This document shows positions 7,442 to 17,480 of a stretch of 64,000 nt of DNA, piece by piece. A model generated the notes under the pieces. It ran no database searches, was not told where the DNA came from, and worked only from the letters and a program-made list of their open reading frames with translations. Every line of letters begins with the position of its first letter. The first letter of the stretch is position 1. Position numbers and translations under genes: made by a program. The DNA is from Nisaea acidiphila (GTDB taxonomy: Bacteria > Pseudomonadota > Alphaproteobacteria > Thalassobaculales > Thalassobaculaceae), in assembly GCF_024662015.1 (NCBI RefSeq), contig NZ_CP102480.1, positions 3,273,501-3,337,500 on the forward strand. Direction: 5' to 3'.

Positions 7442-8242
7442 ATGAAGTTCGACGTTACGGGCCGGGAGGCTTTCGCCGCGACCGGCGGCCGCCCCTTTGA
7501 CGGAGGCAAACCGGCTCTGCTGATGCTGCACGGCGCGGGCATGGACCATACGGTCTGGTCGCTGCAGTCTCGCTATTTCGCGCATCACGGCTATACGGTG
7601 CTCGCCGTCGATCTGCCGGGGCATGGGCGCAGCGCCGGACCGGTCCCTGAGACCATTCCGGCCTTCGCCGAGTGGTGTCTCTCGGCTCTAGAAGCGGCGG
7701 GCGCGGGCGACGTCCTCGTGATGGGGCATTCTATGGGGGCCCTGATCGCGCTTGAGGTCGCGGCCCGGCTTGGGACCCGCGCGAAGGCGCTGGCGCTGCT
7801 CGGCTCCGTGCCGGAGATGAAGGTGCATCCGGACCTGCTCGGCGCTGCCCGGAGCGGCAATCACGCCGCGCTTGAGACCATGGTCGGCTGGGGTGTTGGA
7901 CGCCGGGCGCAGATTGGCGGCCACCGTGCGCCCGGGAGCTGGGTCTCCGGCGCAAGTATGCGCCTGCTGGAAGCGGGCGACTATGCCACCCTCGCTGTAG
8001 ATCTTGCCGCCTGCGATGCCTATGGCGGGGCTCTGGAAACGGCGGCAAAAGTCACTTGTCCCGCACTTCTGCTGTGCGGGGCCGATGACAAGATGACCCC
8101 GGCCAAACTCGCCCAGCCGCTCGGCAAGGCCCTGCCGGACTGCACTATGGCGGTGCTGAAGGGGGCGGGGCACATGATGATGATCGAGCAACCGGACGAG
8201 ACGCTGGACGCGCTCGCGGAGTTCTTTGGAGACAAGGTGTGA
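7442..8242 (+). CDS. Alpha/beta hydrolase
   Basis: A 266-residue alpha/beta hydrolase. The oxyanion-hole HGAG lies at 30-33, the nucleophile elbow GHSMG has Ser97, the acid loop is CGADDKMTP, and the catalytic His lies in GAGHMMMIE near residue 240. There is no signal peptide or lid domain of a known lipase. It begins four bases after metY and overlaps the following thioesterase gene by four bases, so the three are almost certainly co-transcribed. The substrate is unknown; an ester or thioester would fit its neighbour. Confidence 0.88.
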   Translation: MKFDVTGREAFAATGGRPFDGGKPALLMLHGAGMDHTVWSLQSRYFAHHGYTVLAVDLPGHGRSAGPVPETIPAFAEWCLSALEAAGAGDVLVMGHSMGALIALEVAARLGTRAKALALLGSVPEMKVHPDLLGAARSGNHAALETMVGWGVGRRAQIGGHRAPGSWVSGASMRLLEAGDYATLAVDLAACDAYGGALETAAKVTCPALLLCGADDKMTPAKLAQPLGKALPDCTMAVLKGAGHMMMIEQPDETLDALAEFFGDKV

Positions 8243-8679
8243 GCGAGGAGACTGTTGTCGAGACCCGGGACCGTTTCCGCTGGTGGCTGGAGATTCCGAC
8301 CCGCTGGATGGACAACGACGTCTACGGGCACGTCAACAACGTGCAGTACTATTCCTATTTCGATACCGCGGTGAACAGTCACCTCATCCGCGAGGCTGGC
8401 CTCGACATTCACAACAGCCCGGTGATCGGTCTCGTGGTCGAGACCCGCTGCCAATTCAAGAAGTCGATCGAGTTTCCGGAGACGGTCGACGCGGGCATCC
8501 GGGTCGAGAAGATCGGCCGTTCCAGCGTGGTCTATTCCGTCGGCCTGTTCCGTGCGGGCGACGACGAGATCGCCGCGCTCGGCCATTTCGTGCATGTCTA
8601 TGTGGAGCGCGAGACCCAGACGCCGGTGCCGATTCCGGAGCGAATGCGCGCGGCGATGGTGCCTCTTCTGCTCGGCTGA
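8239..8679 (+). CDS. Hotdog-fold acyl-CoA thioesterase
   Basis: A 146-residue 4HBT-family thioesterase. TRWMDNDVYGHVNNVQYYSYFDTA (about 21-44) holds the catalytic Asp25 and the HVNN turn onto the hotdog helix. The length is normal for a single hotdog domain. The GTG start overlaps the hydrolase stop (GTGTGA), typical translational coupling. It probably hydrolyses medium acyl-CoA or a branched equivalent; specificity is not readable. Confidence 0.88.
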   Translation: MSEETVVETRDRFRWWLEIPTRWMDNDVYGHVNNVQYYSYFDTAVNSHLIREAGLDIHNSPVIGLVVETRCQFKKSIEFPETVDAGIRVEKIGRSSVVYSVGLFRAGDDEIAALGHFVHVYVERETQTPVPIPERMRAAMVPLLLG

Positions 8680-8689
8680 TCCGCCGGCG

Positions 8690-9184
8690 TTATCTGGTGC
8701 GGGAGATCTTGTAGAGCCCGTCGACGATCTGCTGGCCGATGGCGCCGACCTCGCCTTTCATCTTGGTCGCAACGACGGCTTTTAGCGCGTCGACATGGGC
8801 CTTGATGGCGTCGATATCGTTATGGCCGCGCGCGCCGGGGGCGCCGAGTTCCAGATAGCGGTTCATCGAGGTCGCAATCTTCTCGACCATAGGGTAGCCG
8901 AAGCTCGCGCCCTGGGACCGTAAATCGTGCATGACCGTATAGATCGTGCGCTCCGGCCCTTCCGGCTCCGCGCCATCCGCCGCGAGAAGCTCGACCGCCG
9001 CGTCCAGTTTCTCGATGCTGTCCTTCGCGGTTTCGGCGAGATCGATATTGGCGACTGCGTCCGCAAGCGCGGCTTCGGCCTTGGCGATCAGGCGCTCGTC
9101 CATACGCGCGGTACCGCCCACGAGGTCCTTCAGCTTGTTCGGCTGATGGATGACCTCGTAGGACCCTTTCGGTGACTGGGCCAT
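8690..9184 (-). CDS. Hpt-like phosphotransfer protein
   Basis: A 164-residue helical protein. IYTVMHDLRSQGASFGYP (about 81-98) resembles the histidine phosphotransfer motif H-x-L-K-G-x-x-x-x-x-G, with His86 the candidate phosphorylated residue. It follows a stand-alone response regulator by 10 bases on the same strand, which supports a phosphorelay pair. The N-terminal 30 residues are unstructured. CheZ or ChpT alternatives seem less likely: there is no CheZ C-terminal CheY-binding peptide and no kinase-like ATP domain remnant. No cognate kinase lies nearby. Confidence 0.7.
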   Translation of the reverse strand: MAQSPKGSYEVIHQPNKLKDLVGGTARMDERLIAKAEAALADAVANIDLAETAKDSIEKLDAAVELLAADGAEPEGPERTIYTVMHDLRSQGASFGYPMVEKIATSMNRYLELGAPGARGHNDIDAIKAHVDALKAVVATKMKGEVGAIGQQIVDGLYKISRTR

Positions 9185-9194
9185 CCTCTATCCC

Positions 9195-9758
9195 TCACGA
9201 TCCTGCATGACTGGGCTCTCGCGCCGCGCTCTTCGCCCGCGCATCGCGGTTGCGAATCTCGGCTTCCCGGCGTTCCTCGCCGTCGAACGGCTCAACCTTG
9301 CGGCGCCGGTCCGGGCCGAAGTAATCGTCTGTCCGCACGAATGGGCGGGGATGCTCGATCACCGCGACCAAGCGCTGGATCAGGCCGACACCGGTAAAGG
9401 GCTTGGCCATGAATTCCGTCACGCCGGCATCGCGCGCCATTTCGATGCGATTGGATTCCGTATAGCCGCTCACCATGATGATAGGCAGGAACTCGTCCGG
9501 GCTGTGCTCCGAGGTGCGGATCCAGCGTGTCAGCTCGACCCCGTCCATTTCCTCCATCACCCAATCGGTGATGATGACGTCGACCTGGTACTCGCCGAGC
9601 TTGCGGATAGCGTGATTGCCGTCCCGGGCGTCGATGATGTTCTTGACGCCGATCGATTGTAGAATCGCCCGCAGGACCTCCCGCATCGGCTGGCTGTCCT
9701 CGACGATCATCACGCAGAGGCGCTGAAAGCGCGCTTCGTTGATCGGCCCTTGTGACAT
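9195..9758 (-). CDS. Single-domain response regulator with basic C-terminal tail
   Basis: A 187-residue protein with a CheY-like receiver domain at about 14-137. Asp65 (ITDWVM) is the phosphoacceptor, the acidic pair is Glu20/Asp21, Ser97 is the switch residue and Lys119 lies in MAKPF. There is no output domain. A charged tail follows (FGPDRRRK near 147-154, then Arg/Glu-rich), probably disordered. It is the first gene of a two-gene operon with the Hpt-like protein. The domain resembles receivers working in chemotaxis or stress phosphorelays; the partner kinase is not in this window. Confidence 0.88.
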   Translation of the reverse strand: MSQGPINEARFQRLCVMIVEDSQPMREVLRAILQSIGVKNIIDARDGNHAIRKLGEYQVDVIITDWVMEEMDGVELTRWIRTSEHSPDEFLPIIMVSGYTESNRIEMARDAGVTEFMAKPFTGVGLIQRLVAVIEHPRPFVRTDDYFGPDRRRKVEPFDGEERREAEIRNRDARAKSAAREPSHAGS

Positions 9759-10180
9759 TACGAACCCTGTTTCCCGGCCCCATTGCCTTGAACTTTCCGG
9801 GGGCCTTCGAAAATCGCTTTGAGATCGAGGAGTTTAATCGACTTCCGATAGGTAAGGCTATAGTCAGATTATTTCTCTCTCAATCCAAAGTGGCGAATAA
9901 AATTAGCAAATGCCGCATATGGCGATTTGTAGAGTAAGTGCAAAAAGCCACCGACAAAGGTGCGCTAGGACACAATATCTGGTATAGAATTTATTTAAAT
10001 CGACTAGACAGGGTCTGGCTGGTTTTGGCGGAAATCCGGGGCTGGTGGAGGAACTCTCTGTCCGGCGCTCTTGACTTGGCGACCGATTCGCAGATTGTTC
10101 CGGCCCGCCGGAACGGTCGGGCGCTTACGCCGCCGCGCCGGTGTTTCGCAGGAGCCGGACTCACTTGAGGACTGAAGGTA
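9759..10180. other. 422-bp divergent intergenic region upstream of yebC
   Basis: Bases about 9810-10015 are clearly A+T-richer than the surroundings and would suit promoters in both directions. At 10097-10114 GTTCCGGC/GCCGGAAC form an 8-bp palindrome with a 2-base centre, flanked by GACC and GGTC, in the yebC leader. Short open frames here (for example 9938-10168) show no family resemblance and were not called. Confidence 0.45.
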
Positions 10181-10933
10181 ATGGCTGGGCATTCCCAATT
10201 TAAGAACATCATGTACCGGAAGGGCGCGCAGGATAAAAAGCGCGCCAAGCTTTTCACGCGACTGATCCGTGAAATCGCCGTTGCGGCGAAATCCGGTACC
10301 GACCCGAGCGCAAATCCGCGCCTGCGCTCCGCCATCCAGGCAGCCCGCGAGGCGAACATGCCGAAGGACAATATCGACCGTGTCCTGAAGAAGGCCGAGG
10401 GCGGCGGCGAGGACGATAACTACGAGGATATCCGCTACGAGGGCTATGCGCCGGGTGGTGTCGCGATGATCGTCGAGGCGCTGACCGACAACCGCAACCG
10501 GACCGCCTCCGAGGTGCGCGCGGCTTTTTCCAAGCACGGTGGCACGCTCGGCGAGACCAATTCGGTGAGTTTCATGTTCGACCGGATCGGGCAGATCAGC
10601 TATCCGGCGGACAAGGCCGACCCGGACGCGATGTTCGAGGCGGCGCTCGAAGCCGGCGCGGAGAATGTCGAATCCTCCGACGACGGCCACGTCATCACTT
10701 GCGCGCCGGACGACCTGAGCGCTGTCCGCGAGGCGCTGTCGGAGCAATTCGGTGCGCCGGAAAACGCGGAACTGACCTGGAAGCCGCAGAACACGGTGCC
10801 GGTCGACGAGGGGCAGGCCGAAACCATCATGAAGCTGCTCGCGGTTCTCGAGGACAATGACGACGTGCAGTCGGTCTCGGCCAATTTCGAGATTCCGGAT
10901 GATGTCATGCGCAAGTTGACGGCGGCGGCCTGA
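10181..10933 (+). CDS. yebC: YebC/PmpR family protein
   Basis: A 250-residue member of the highly conserved YebC family, annotated as a DNA-binding regulator and more recently as a factor helping ribosomes through proline stretches. The N-terminal [24 protein letters not shown] and the [24 protein letters not shown] block are diagnostic. The acidic [19 protein letters not shown] turn and the C-terminal [14 protein letters not shown] are present. Length is normal. It lies 35 bases ahead of ruvC, the usual proteobacterial arrangement, and probably shares its promoter. Confidence 0.95.
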   Translation: MAGHSQFKNIMYRKGAQDKKRAKLFTRLIREIAVAAKSGTDPSANPRLRSAIQAAREANMPKDNIDRVLKKAEGGGEDDNYEDIRYEGYAPGGVAMIVEALTDNRNRTASEVRAAFSKHGGTLGETNSVSFMFDRIGQISYPADKADPDAMFEAALEAGAENVESSDDGHVITCAPDDLSAVREALSEQFGAPENAELTWKPQNTVPVDEGQAETIMKLLAVLEDNDDVQSVSANFEIPDDVMRKLTAAA

Positions 10934-10968
10934 CGGCGGTCGGGACGAAACGGGGAGATGCAGCTGAC

Positions 10969-11547
10969 ATGAGGCTTCTCGGTCTCGATCCGGGACTCCG
11001 CTTCACCGGTTGGGGCGTGATTGACGTGGACGGCAACCGCCTGCGTCACGTCGCTAACGGGACGCTGCGGTCGACGGCGTCCCGGAGCATCGCCGAGAGG
11101 CTTCTGGAGCTGCATGACGGCGTGCTGGAAATCATCGAGACCCATCGCCCGGACGAGGCGGCGGTCGAGGAGACCTTCGTCAACAAGAACCCGGAATCGA
11201 CTTTGAAACTCGGTCTTGCCCGTGGCGCGGTTCTGCTCGCCCCAGCGAAGAAAGGCATGCGGGTGACCGAGTACGCGCCGAACCGGGTGAAGAAGACGGT
11301 TGTCGGTGCGGGGCACGCCAACAAGGACCAGATTCAGGTCATGGTGAACAAGCTGTTGCCGGATGCAGCCTTCGAGTCGCCGGACGCGGCGGATGCGCTG
11401 GCCGTCGCGGTCTGCCACGCGCATTTCGCCCAGAGCCGGCATGCCTTCGGAGACAAGGTCGGGGTCTCCCGTATCCGCAAACAATCCGCGACCGGCGGTT
11501 ACGAGAAGGCCGTACAGGCGGCGCTCAGAAAGGAGATGGGGCTGTGA
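10969..11547 (+). CDS. ruvC: Holliday junction endonuclease RuvC
   Basis: This 192-residue resolvase cuts Holliday junctions made by RuvAB. The four acidic metal ligands are in place: Asp7 (GLDPG), Glu67 (AVEETF), Asp139 and Asp142 ([15 protein letters not shown]). The RNase H-like fold order is intact. A C-terminal basic tail of about 30 residues extends beyond the E. coli protein. GGGGAG lies 9-14 bases upstream of the ATG. The stop overlaps the ruvA GTG start by four bases. Confidence 0.96.
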   Translation: MRLLGLDPGLRFTGWGVIDVDGNRLRHVANGTLRSTASRSIAERLLELHDGVLEIIETHRPDEAAVEETFVNKNPESTLKLGLARGAVLLAPAKKGMRVTEYAPNRVKKTVVGAGHANKDQIQVMVNKLLPDAAFESPDAADALAVAVCHAHFAQSRHAFGDKVGVSRIRKQSATGGYEKAVQAALRKEMGL

Positions 11548-12167
11548 TCGCGAAACTGCGCGGAATCCTGGACTCCTTCGGTGACGGCTCGGCGGTGATC
11601 GACGTTGCCGGCGTCGGATATCTGATTTTTGCCTCCAGCCGTACGCTCGCGAAGCTTGGCGACCGGGGCGGCGAGGTTTCGGTCCATGTCGAGACCCATG
11701 TCCGCGAGGATCATATCCACCTCTACGGCTTTGCCGACAAGGGCGAGCAGGACTGCTTCAAACTGTTGCAGACGGTGCAGGGTGTCGGCGCCAAGGCGGC
11801 GCTTTCGATCCTTTCCGCGCTCTCGCCCGACGAGATCATCCGTGCGGTCGCGGCGGGCGACGCCAAGATGCTGACCCGCGCCGACGGGGTGGGCCCGAAA
11901 CTCGCAGGCCGGATCGTCAACGAGCTGAAGGACAAGGCGGTCAATGTCTCGCTCGGCGCCGATATCGCGGCCACGGCTCCGGCCGGAAAGGGCGCGGCGC
12001 CCGCGAACGAGTCCGCTGCCGTGGCCGATGCGATTTCCGCCCTGGTCAATCTCGGCTATGACCGCAGCGTCGCCTATGGCGCCGTCCATGCGGCCGCCAA
12101 ATCCGCCGGCGCCGATGCCGGGCTCGACCAGCTCATCACCGGCGGCCTGAAGGAACTCGCCTCGTGA
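11544..12167 (+). CDS. ruvA: Holliday junction branch-migration protein RuvA
   Basis: A 207-residue RuvA. Domain I starts [26 protein letters not shown]; helix-hairpin-helix motifs occur at about 73-82 ([16 protein letters not shown]) and 108-117 ([16 protein letters not shown]). The C-terminal domain that contacts RuvB is after residue 150, behind an Ala/Gly-rich linker. It starts with GTG overlapping the ruvC stop and ends overlapping the ruvB start, so the ruvC-A-B genes are translationally coupled. Confidence 0.96.
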   Translation: MIAKLRGILDSFGDGSAVIDVAGVGYLIFASSRTLAKLGDRGGEVSVHVETHVREDHIHLYGFADKGEQDCFKLLQTVQGVGAKAALSILSALSPDEIIRAVAAGDAKMLTRADGVGPKLAGRIVNELKDKAVNVSLGADIAATAPAGKGAAPANESAAVADAISALVNLGYDRSVAYGAVHAAAKSAGADAGLDQLITGGLKELAS

Positions 12168-13243
12168 GCGCCTGGGAAGACGAGGAAGGCGGCCGGCTCG
12201 TCGATGGCGAGCGCTCGACCGAGGACACGCCGGAGCGGGCACTCCGGCCGCTCAGCCTTGACGATTTCGTCGGCCAGAAGCAAAGCCGGGAAAACCTCAA
12301 GGTCTTCATCGAAGCCGCCAAGGCGCGCGAAGAGGCGATGGACCACACGCTGTTCTTCGGCCCGCCCGGTCTCGGCAAAACCACGCTGGCGCAGATCGTC
12401 GCCCGCGAGCTCGGGGTGAACTTCCGGGCGACCTCCGGCCCGGTGATCGCCAAGGCGGGCGATCTCGCCGCGCTGCTCACCAATCTCCAGGCGCGCGACG
12501 TTCTCTTCATCGATGAGATACACCGCCTTAATCCTGCCGTAGAGGAAGTGCTCTATCCGGCCATGGAGGATTTTCAGCTCGACCTCATCATCGGCGAGGG
12601 ACCGGCCGCGCGCTCGATCCGCATCGATTTGCCGCCGTTTACGCTGGTGGCGGCGACGACGCGCTCCGGCCTGATCACGACGCCGCTCCGGGAGCGCTTC
12701 GGCATTCCGCTGCGCCTCCAGTTCTACAATCCGGAGGAACTGCAGAGCATCGTCATGCGCGGGGCTTCCCTGCTGGGCATGAACCTGCTGCCGGACGGCG
12801 CGGCGGAAATCGCCAACCGGTCCCGTGGCACGCCCCGGGTTGCCGGCCGCCTGTTGCGGCGGGTGCGGGACTTCGCCGCCGTCGCCGGGGTCGAGGAAAT
12901 CGGCCAGAAGGCGGCCGACGGAGCGCTCAACCGGCTCGATATCGACGATCGCGGCCTGGATGCGATGGACCGGAAATATCTGCGCTGCATCGCGGAGAAT
13001 TACGGCGGCGGTCCGGTCGGGGCGGAAACCCTGGCGGCCGCGCTCTCCGAACAGCGCGACGTGATCGAGGAAGTGATCGAGCCCTATCTGTTGCAGCAGG
13101 GGCTTCTGCAGCGTACGCCGCGCGGTCGGGTGCTCTCCGAGGCGGCGTACCGCTATCTCGGGCTCGCCGCGCCGAACCGAACGCCGGCCGAAGTCGCGCA
13201 GATGACCCTTCTCGAGGACGATCCCGAGGGGTGCGATGTCTGA
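12164..13243 (+). CDS. ruvB: Holliday junction branch-migration ATPase RuvB
   Basis: A 359-residue AAA+ motor that pulls DNA through RuvA at Holliday junctions. Walker A GPPGLGKT is at 66-73, Walker B LFIDEIH with Asp117-Glu118, sensor 1 is [13 protein letters not shown], and the arginine finger region [18 protein letters not shown] is intact. The C-terminal winged helix runs to residue 350. GTG start within the ruvA stop. The ybgC start lies inside its last eight bases. Confidence 0.97.
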   Translation: MSAWEDEEGGRLVDGERSTEDTPERALRPLSLDDFVGQKQSRENLKVFIEAAKAREEAMDHTLFFGPPGLGKTTLAQIVARELGVNFRATSGPVIAKAGDLAALLTNLQARDVLFIDEIHRLNPAVEEVLYPAMEDFQLDLIIGEGPAARSIRIDLPPFTLVAATTRSGLITTPLRERFGIPLRLQFYNPEELQSIVMRGASLLGMNLLPDGAAEIANRSRGTPRVAGRLLRRVRDFAAVAGVEEIGQKAADGALNRLDIDDRGLDAMDRKYLRCIAENYGGGPVGAETLAAALSEQRDVIEEVIEPYLLQQGLLQRTPRGRVLSEAAYRYLGLAAPNRTPAEVAQMTLLEDDPEGCDV

Positions 13244-13706
13244 GCGGAAGCTGGCGCCGGCGGTGACTTCGTTCACGGCGGACGGAGCGCATGTGCTCCG
13301 CACACGGGTCTATTACGAGGATACCGATGCCGGCGGTGTGGTCTATCACGCCAACTACCTGCGCTTCGCCGAGCGCGGGCGCACGGAATATCTGCGCGAT
13401 GCCGGCGTCTCCCAGTCGGAACTTTCCGACGAAGAGGGAGTGTTTTTCGTGGTCCGGCGCAGCGTCATCGATTTCCGCCTTCCGGCGCGTCTCGACGATG
13501 CTTTGGATATCGTGACGAGGATCGCGGAGACCAAGGGCGCCTCATTCGAGGTGGCACAGGAAATCAGGAAAGCGGGAACCGCTGACTATCTGGTCAGGGT
13601 CGACAGCACCATCGCGTGCCTCGACCGCAAGGGCCGGCCGGTCCGGGTTCCGAAATCGGTCCGGGCGAAACTGGACCGGCAGACCATGGCTGGGACGAAC
13701 GAGTGA
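13236..13706 (+). CDS. ybgC: Tol-Pal system-associated acyl-CoA thioesterase YbgC
   Basis: A 156-residue hotdog thioesterase found at the head of tol-pal operons. The motif [29 protein letters not shown] (about 28-56) includes the catalytic Asp and the HANY turn. An N-terminal extension of about 20 residues precedes the domain. It overlaps the end of ruvB by eight bases and lies 43 bases before tolQ, so the ruv and tol groups may be transcribed together. It probably acts on short acyl-CoA or acyl-ACP linked to phospholipid metabolism. Confidence 0.93.
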   Translation: MSERKLAPAVTSFTADGAHVLRTRVYYEDTDAGGVVYHANYLRFAERGRTEYLRDAGVSQSELSDEEGVFFVVRRSVIDFRLPARLDDALDIVTRIAETKGASFEVAQEIRKAGTADYLVRVDSTIACLDRKGRPVRVPKSVRAKLDRQTMAGTNE

Positions 13707-13749
13707 CCGCGCGAGACGCAAGTTCAGGAATCCGGGGATAAGCATCTAG

Positions 13750-14481
13750 ATGGAAACAACAGTCGTCGACACCGTAGCGCTTGGGGGTACGGCCGCCACC
13801 GACATGAGCATCTGGGGCCTGTTCCTGGCCGCGGACTGGATCGTGAAGACCGTGATGATCGTGCTGATCGGCGCTTCGATCTGGAGCTGGGCGATCATCG
13901 TCGACAAGTCGATGAAGCTGCGGCGCCTCTCGAAAGCCGCGGAACAGTTCGAGGAAAGCTTCTGGTCGGGCGGGTCTCTGGAAGACCTCTACGACCGGAT
14001 CGGCTCGCAGCCGGGCGATCCGATGACGGCGGTTTTCTCGGCCGCGATGCGGGAATGGCGCCGCTCTGCCGCCAAAGGGCTCGCCGCCAAGGGCTCGGAG
14101 ATCCGCGCCAGCCTGCGCCAGCGCATCGAGCAGGTGATGCATCTCTCGATCGGCCGCGAGATGGACCGGCTGGAAAAGCACATGACCTTCCTTGCCTCGG
14201 TCGGATCCGTCGCGCCGTTCGTCGGGCTCTTCGGCACGGTCTGGGGGATCATGAACAGCTTCCAGTCGATCGCCGCGACCAAGAACACCTCTCTTGCGGT
14301 GGTGGCTCCCGGCATCGCCGAGGCGCTCTTTGCCACTGCGCTCGGCCTGATCGCCGCAATCCCGGCGGTCATTGCCTATAACAAGATCTCGACGGATCTC
14401 GGCCGTTTCGCCGGCAGGCTGGAAAACTTCTCCGCCGAGTTCGCGTCCATCCTCTCGCGTCAGCTCGACGAAGGGGGCTGA
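13750..14481 (+). CDS. tolQ: Tol-Pal inner-membrane protein TolQ
   Basis: A 243-residue MotA/TolQ/ExbB-family channel subunit. Three membrane segments are visible: about 20-45, 138-160 (LASVGSVAPFVGLFGTVWGI) and 172-195 (VVAPGIAEALFATALGLIAAIPAVIAYN). The conserved GLFGTVWGI and EALFATALGL stretches line the proton pathway with TolR. It energises TolA during cell division and outer-membrane invagination. tolR follows after three bases. Confidence 0.95.
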   Translation: METTVVDTVALGGTAATDMSIWGLFLAADWIVKTVMIVLIGASIWSWAIIVDKSMKLRRLSKAAEQFEESFWSGGSLEDLYDRIGSQPGDPMTAVFSAAMREWRRSAAKGLAAKGSEIRASLRQRIEQVMHLSIGREMDRLEKHMTFLASVGSVAPFVGLFGTVWGIMNSFQSIAATKNTSLAVVAPGIAEALFATALGLIAAIPAVIAYNKISTDLGRFAGRLENFSAEFASILSRQLDEGG

Positions 14482-14484
14482 TCC

Positions 14485-14937
14485 ATGGCCGCTTTCATGG
14501 TCGGAAACGGACGCGGTAACGGCGGCGGGCGCAAGCGCTACCGGCCGCTGAGCGAGATCAACGTGACGCCGCTGGTCGACGTCATGCTGGTGCTGCTCAT
14601 TGTCTTCATGGTCACGGCGCCGCTGCTGACCGTGGGCGTTCCGGTCGACCTGCCGAAGACCGAAGCGGCGCAGCTCACCGACGAGGTCGAGCCGCTCGTG
14701 GTTTCGGTGAACGCCGAGGGCGTGATCTTTCTGCAGGAGACCGAGGTCCCGCGCGAAAACCTGATCCCGCGGCTCAATGCCGTGACCGGGCAGCGTCCGG
14801 ACGTGCGCATCTTCGTGCGCGGCGACAAGTCGATCCAGTACGGCACGGTGATGGAAGTCATGGGGCTGATCAGCGCCGCCGGCTTTACCAAGGTCGCCCT
14901 GCTGGCCGAGATTCCGGACGTGAAGGGGGCGAACTAG
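14485..14937 (+). CDS. tolR: Tol-Pal proton-channel subunit TolR
   Basis: A 150-residue ExbD/TolR protein. After a glycine/arginine-rich cytoplasmic N-terminus (1-30), the single membrane helix carries the essential Asp in INVTPLVDVMLVLLIVFMV (about 28-46). The periplasmic domain includes VPVDLPKTEA and the closing AAGFTKVALLAE. GGGGGC precedes the ATG. It is tightly packed between tolQ and tolA. Confidence 0.95.
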   Translation: MAAFMVGNGRGNGGGRKRYRPLSEINVTPLVDVMLVLLIVFMVTAPLLTVGVPVDLPKTEAAQLTDEVEPLVVSVNAEGVIFLQETEVPRENLIPRLNAVTGQRPDVRIFVRGDKSIQYGTVMEVMGLISAAGFTKVALLAEIPDVKGAN

Positions 14938-14942
14938 ACGAG

Positions 14943-15905
14943 ATGCGGACGGGCCTTTCCATATCGGTCGGCTTGCATGCGGCGGTCTTCGCGTTCGCGT
15001 GGTTCGGGCTGCCCCAGCTCCGGAACGACGATATCCTTCCGGAACAGCTGGTGATCGTCGATATGGTCCCGATCACGGAGATCACGAACACCCCGACGGC
15101 GCAGGCCGAACCGGAGGAGGCGAAGGAGCCGGAACCGGACGCGCCGGCGCCGGAACCGCAGGAGGCGCCGCCTCCGCCGCCGCAGGCCGAAGCGCCTCCA
15201 CCGCCTCCGCCGCCTGCCCCGACGCCGGAGCCAGCACCGAAACCGGTCGCGGAAGCGCCGGAGCCGGAACCCGCGCCAATTCCGAAACCGGTGCCCGAGA
15301 AGGAGCCGGAACCGGAAAAGGTCGCCCAGGCGCCGCAGCCGGCACCGAAGCCGCGTCCAAAGCCCAAGGCGCCCGCGCCGACGCCGAAGGACACGGCGGA
15401 AAAGCCGAAGAAGGAAGACAAGAAGCAGGATTTCTCGCGCCTCCTGAAGACGCTTGAGAAGACCGAACCTGAAGTCGCCTCAAAGCCGAAGAAAGAGGAG
15501 CCGGAGAAAAAGGACAAGCCGGATCCACTGAAGGACGTGCTCGCGAAGCTGAATGCGCCGGCGCGGAGCCGCTCCGACAAGGCTTTCGACCCGGAGAGCC
15601 AGGTTTCGATCAGCGAGATCGACGCTGTGCGCCGTCAGATCGCTCAGTGCTGGAACGTACCGGCTGGCGCGAAGGATGCTGAGGACCTCTATATCGAGAT
15701 CGCGCTGCAGATGCGTGCCGACGGCACCGTGCGCGATGCCCGCATCGTCGATCAGGGACGGCTGTCGCGCGACACCTTCTTCCGCACCGCCGCCGAGAGT
15801 GCGCGGCGCGCCGTTCTGAGCTGCGGCAAGCTTCCGCTGCCGCCGGAGAAATACGAGTCATGGAAGAACATCACCATGACCTTCAACCCGAGGGATCTGC
15901 TGTGA
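14943..15905 (+). CDS. tolA: TolA-like periplasm-spanning protein
   Basis: This 320-residue protein has an N-terminal membrane helix (about 5-22) and a long Pro/Ala/Glu/Lys-rich linker (about 55-200). The C-terminal TolA/TonB-like domain contains [25 protein letters not shown] and ends in MTFNPRDLL. The linker is proline-rich and resembles the TonB type more than the alanine/lysine coiled helix of E. coli TolA, as is usual in Alphaproteobacteria. The domain order and its place between tolR and tolB settle the assignment. The linker is low in complexity, so its length may vary between strains. Confidence 0.92.
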   Translation: MRTGLSISVGLHAAVFAFAWFGLPQLRNDDILPEQLVIVDMVPITEITNTPTAQAEPEEAKEPEPDAPAPEPQEAPPPPPQAEAPPPPPPPAPTPEPAPKPVAEAPEPEPAPIPKPVPEKEPEPEKVAQAPQPAPKPRPKPKAPAPTPKDTAEKPKKEDKKQDFSRLLKTLEKTEPEVASKPKKEEPEKKDKPDPLKDVLAKLNAPARSRSDKAFDPESQVSISEIDAVRRQIAQCWNVPAGAKDAEDLYIEIALQMRADGTVRDARIVDQGRLSRDTFFRTAAESARRAVLSCGKLPLPPEKYESWKNITMTFNPRDLL

Positions 15906-15940
15906 AGATCCGCGATCACGACCGACTTGAGAGGCCGATC

Positions 15941-17311
15941 ATGAGGTTCGCTGGACCGTCCCGCGTCATCGAGTTCACCCGTACTGCCCTGTTCTGGCAT
16001 CTGTTGCTCCCCGCTCTGTTGGCCGCGCTCTTCTTCGCCGGCACGGCGCGCGCGGAGCTCAGGATCGACATCACGCAGGGTAAGGTGGATCCGCTGCCCG
16101 TCGCGATCGCCGATTTCGGCGGCAATAACGGAGAGAGCGCGCAGATCGGCCGTGATATCGCCGCAGTGATCGCCGCCAATCTCGAACGCTCCGGGCTGTT
16201 TGCGCCGATCAGCAAATCCGCCTTCATCCAGCAGAACGTCTCGCTGAGCGCCCTGCCGCGCTTCGGCGACTGGCGGATCATCAACGCGCAGGCGCTGGTG
16301 CATGGCGCGGTCAGTTTCGAGTCCAGCGGGGCGATCAAGGTTGAATTCCGCCTCTGGGACGTCTTCGCAGAGCAGCAGATGGTCGCAAACGCCTATACGA
16401 CGGTGCCCGCGAACTGGCGCCGCGTCGCCCATATCATTTCCGACGCGATCTATCAGCGGATGACCGGGGAGAGCGGATATTTCGACACCCGCATCGTCTA
16501 TATCGCGGAAAGCGGCCCGCCGGACCGGCGAAACAAGCGGCTGGCAATCATGGATCAGGACGGCGCCAACCACCGGTTCCTGACCGACGGCAGCGATTTG
16601 GTGCTGACCCCGCGCTTCTCGCCGACCCTGCAGGAGATCACTTATCTCGCCTATTACAACGATCAGCCGCGGGTCTATATCTTCAATATCGAGACCGGCC
16701 AGCAGGAAGTGCTGGGCGATTTCCCGGGCATGACCTTCGCGCCGCGTTTCTCGCCGGACGGGAATCGGGTGATTATGAGCCTTGCCCGTGACGGCATCAC
16801 CGATATCTACACGATGGATCTCGCGACCCGGCGGGTCCGGCGGCTGACCAACAGCCCGTCGATCGATACCTCGCCGACCTACTCTCCCGACGGCGCGCAG
16901 ATCACCTTCAACTCGGACCGGGGCGGCAGCCAGCAGATCTATGTCATGGATGCGAACGGCGAGAACGTCCGGCGGATCAGCTTCGGCAAGGGGCGCTACG
17001 CGACGCCGGTCTGGTCTCCCCGCGGAGATTTGATCGCCTTCACGAAGATCACTGGCGGACAATTTTATATCGGGGTCATGCGGCCAGACGGAACCGGCGA
17101 GCGTCTGCTCTCCCAAGGCTATCTTGTGGAGGCGCCAACCTGGGCTCCAAACGGCCGAGTATTGATATATTTCAAGCAGTTCCCGTCCGATTCATCCGGG
17201 AGAGGTGGCAAGACCAAGCTCTATTCCATTGACCTTACTGGGTATAACGAGCGTGAAATCGTCACACCCGTGGATGCCTCCGATCCGGCGTGGTCTCCCT
17301 TGATTCCCTAA
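15941..17311 (+). CDS. tolB: Tol-Pal periplasmic beta-propeller protein TolB
   Basis: A 456-residue exported protein. The signal peptide is unusually long: a positive N-region, then a hydrophobic core [14 protein letters not shown], with probable cleavage after TARA near residue 38. The N-terminal domain (about 40-170) is followed by a six-bladed propeller with repeated PRFSPDG/PTYSPDG/PVWSPRG blades. The ATG at 15941 has GAGAGG upstream. A GTG at 15902 overlaps the tolA stop and would add 13 residues, so translational coupling from there cannot be excluded. Confidence 0.93.
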   Translation: MRFAGPSRVIEFTRTALFWHLLLPALLAALFFAGTARAELRIDITQGKVDPLPVAIADFGGNNGESAQIGRDIAAVIAANLERSGLFAPISKSAFIQQNVSLSALPRFGDWRIINAQALVHGAVSFESSGAIKVEFRLWDVFAEQQMVANAYTTVPANWRRVAHIISDAIYQRMTGESGYFDTRIVYIAESGPPDRRNKRLAIMDQDGANHRFLTDGSDLVLTPRFSPTLQEITYLAYYNDQPRVYIFNIETGQQEVLGDFPGMTFAPRFSPDGNRVIMSLARDGITDIYTMDLATRRVRRLTNSPSIDTSPTYSPDGAQITFNSDRGGSQQIYVMDANGENVRRISFGKGRYATPVWSPRGDLIAFTKITGGQFYIGVMRPDGTGERLLSQGYLVEAPTWAPNGRVLIYFKQFPSDSSGRGGKTKLYSIDLTGYNEREIVTPVDASDPAWSPLIP

Positions 17312-17480
17312 TCGCGTGCAAATATATTTCGCGCGATCGAGCAAATCCGGAAACGAGCGGGTATCCCAATCCACTGAAATCTGTTAGAGAACACAAAGGA
17401 TTGGCGCGTCCGGCTATCGAGTCTAAGGGGCACGACCGTTAACTTGGATTGAAGGCTCACTTCCGTGGGGGTGTATCAGA
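17312..17480. promoter_or_regulatory. tolB-pal spacer, possible pal promoter
   Basis: 169 bases separate the tightly packed tol genes from pal, enough for a separate promoter, as is common for pal. The stretch is A+T-richer than its flanks. A purine-rich GTGGGGGTG sits just ahead of the pal ATG. No individual -35/-10 pair is convincing. Confidence 0.35.

Noticed and set aside
9938..10168. 76-codon open frame upstream of yebC
   Set aside because: No ribosome site, no family resemblance, and it covers the palindromic yebC leader.
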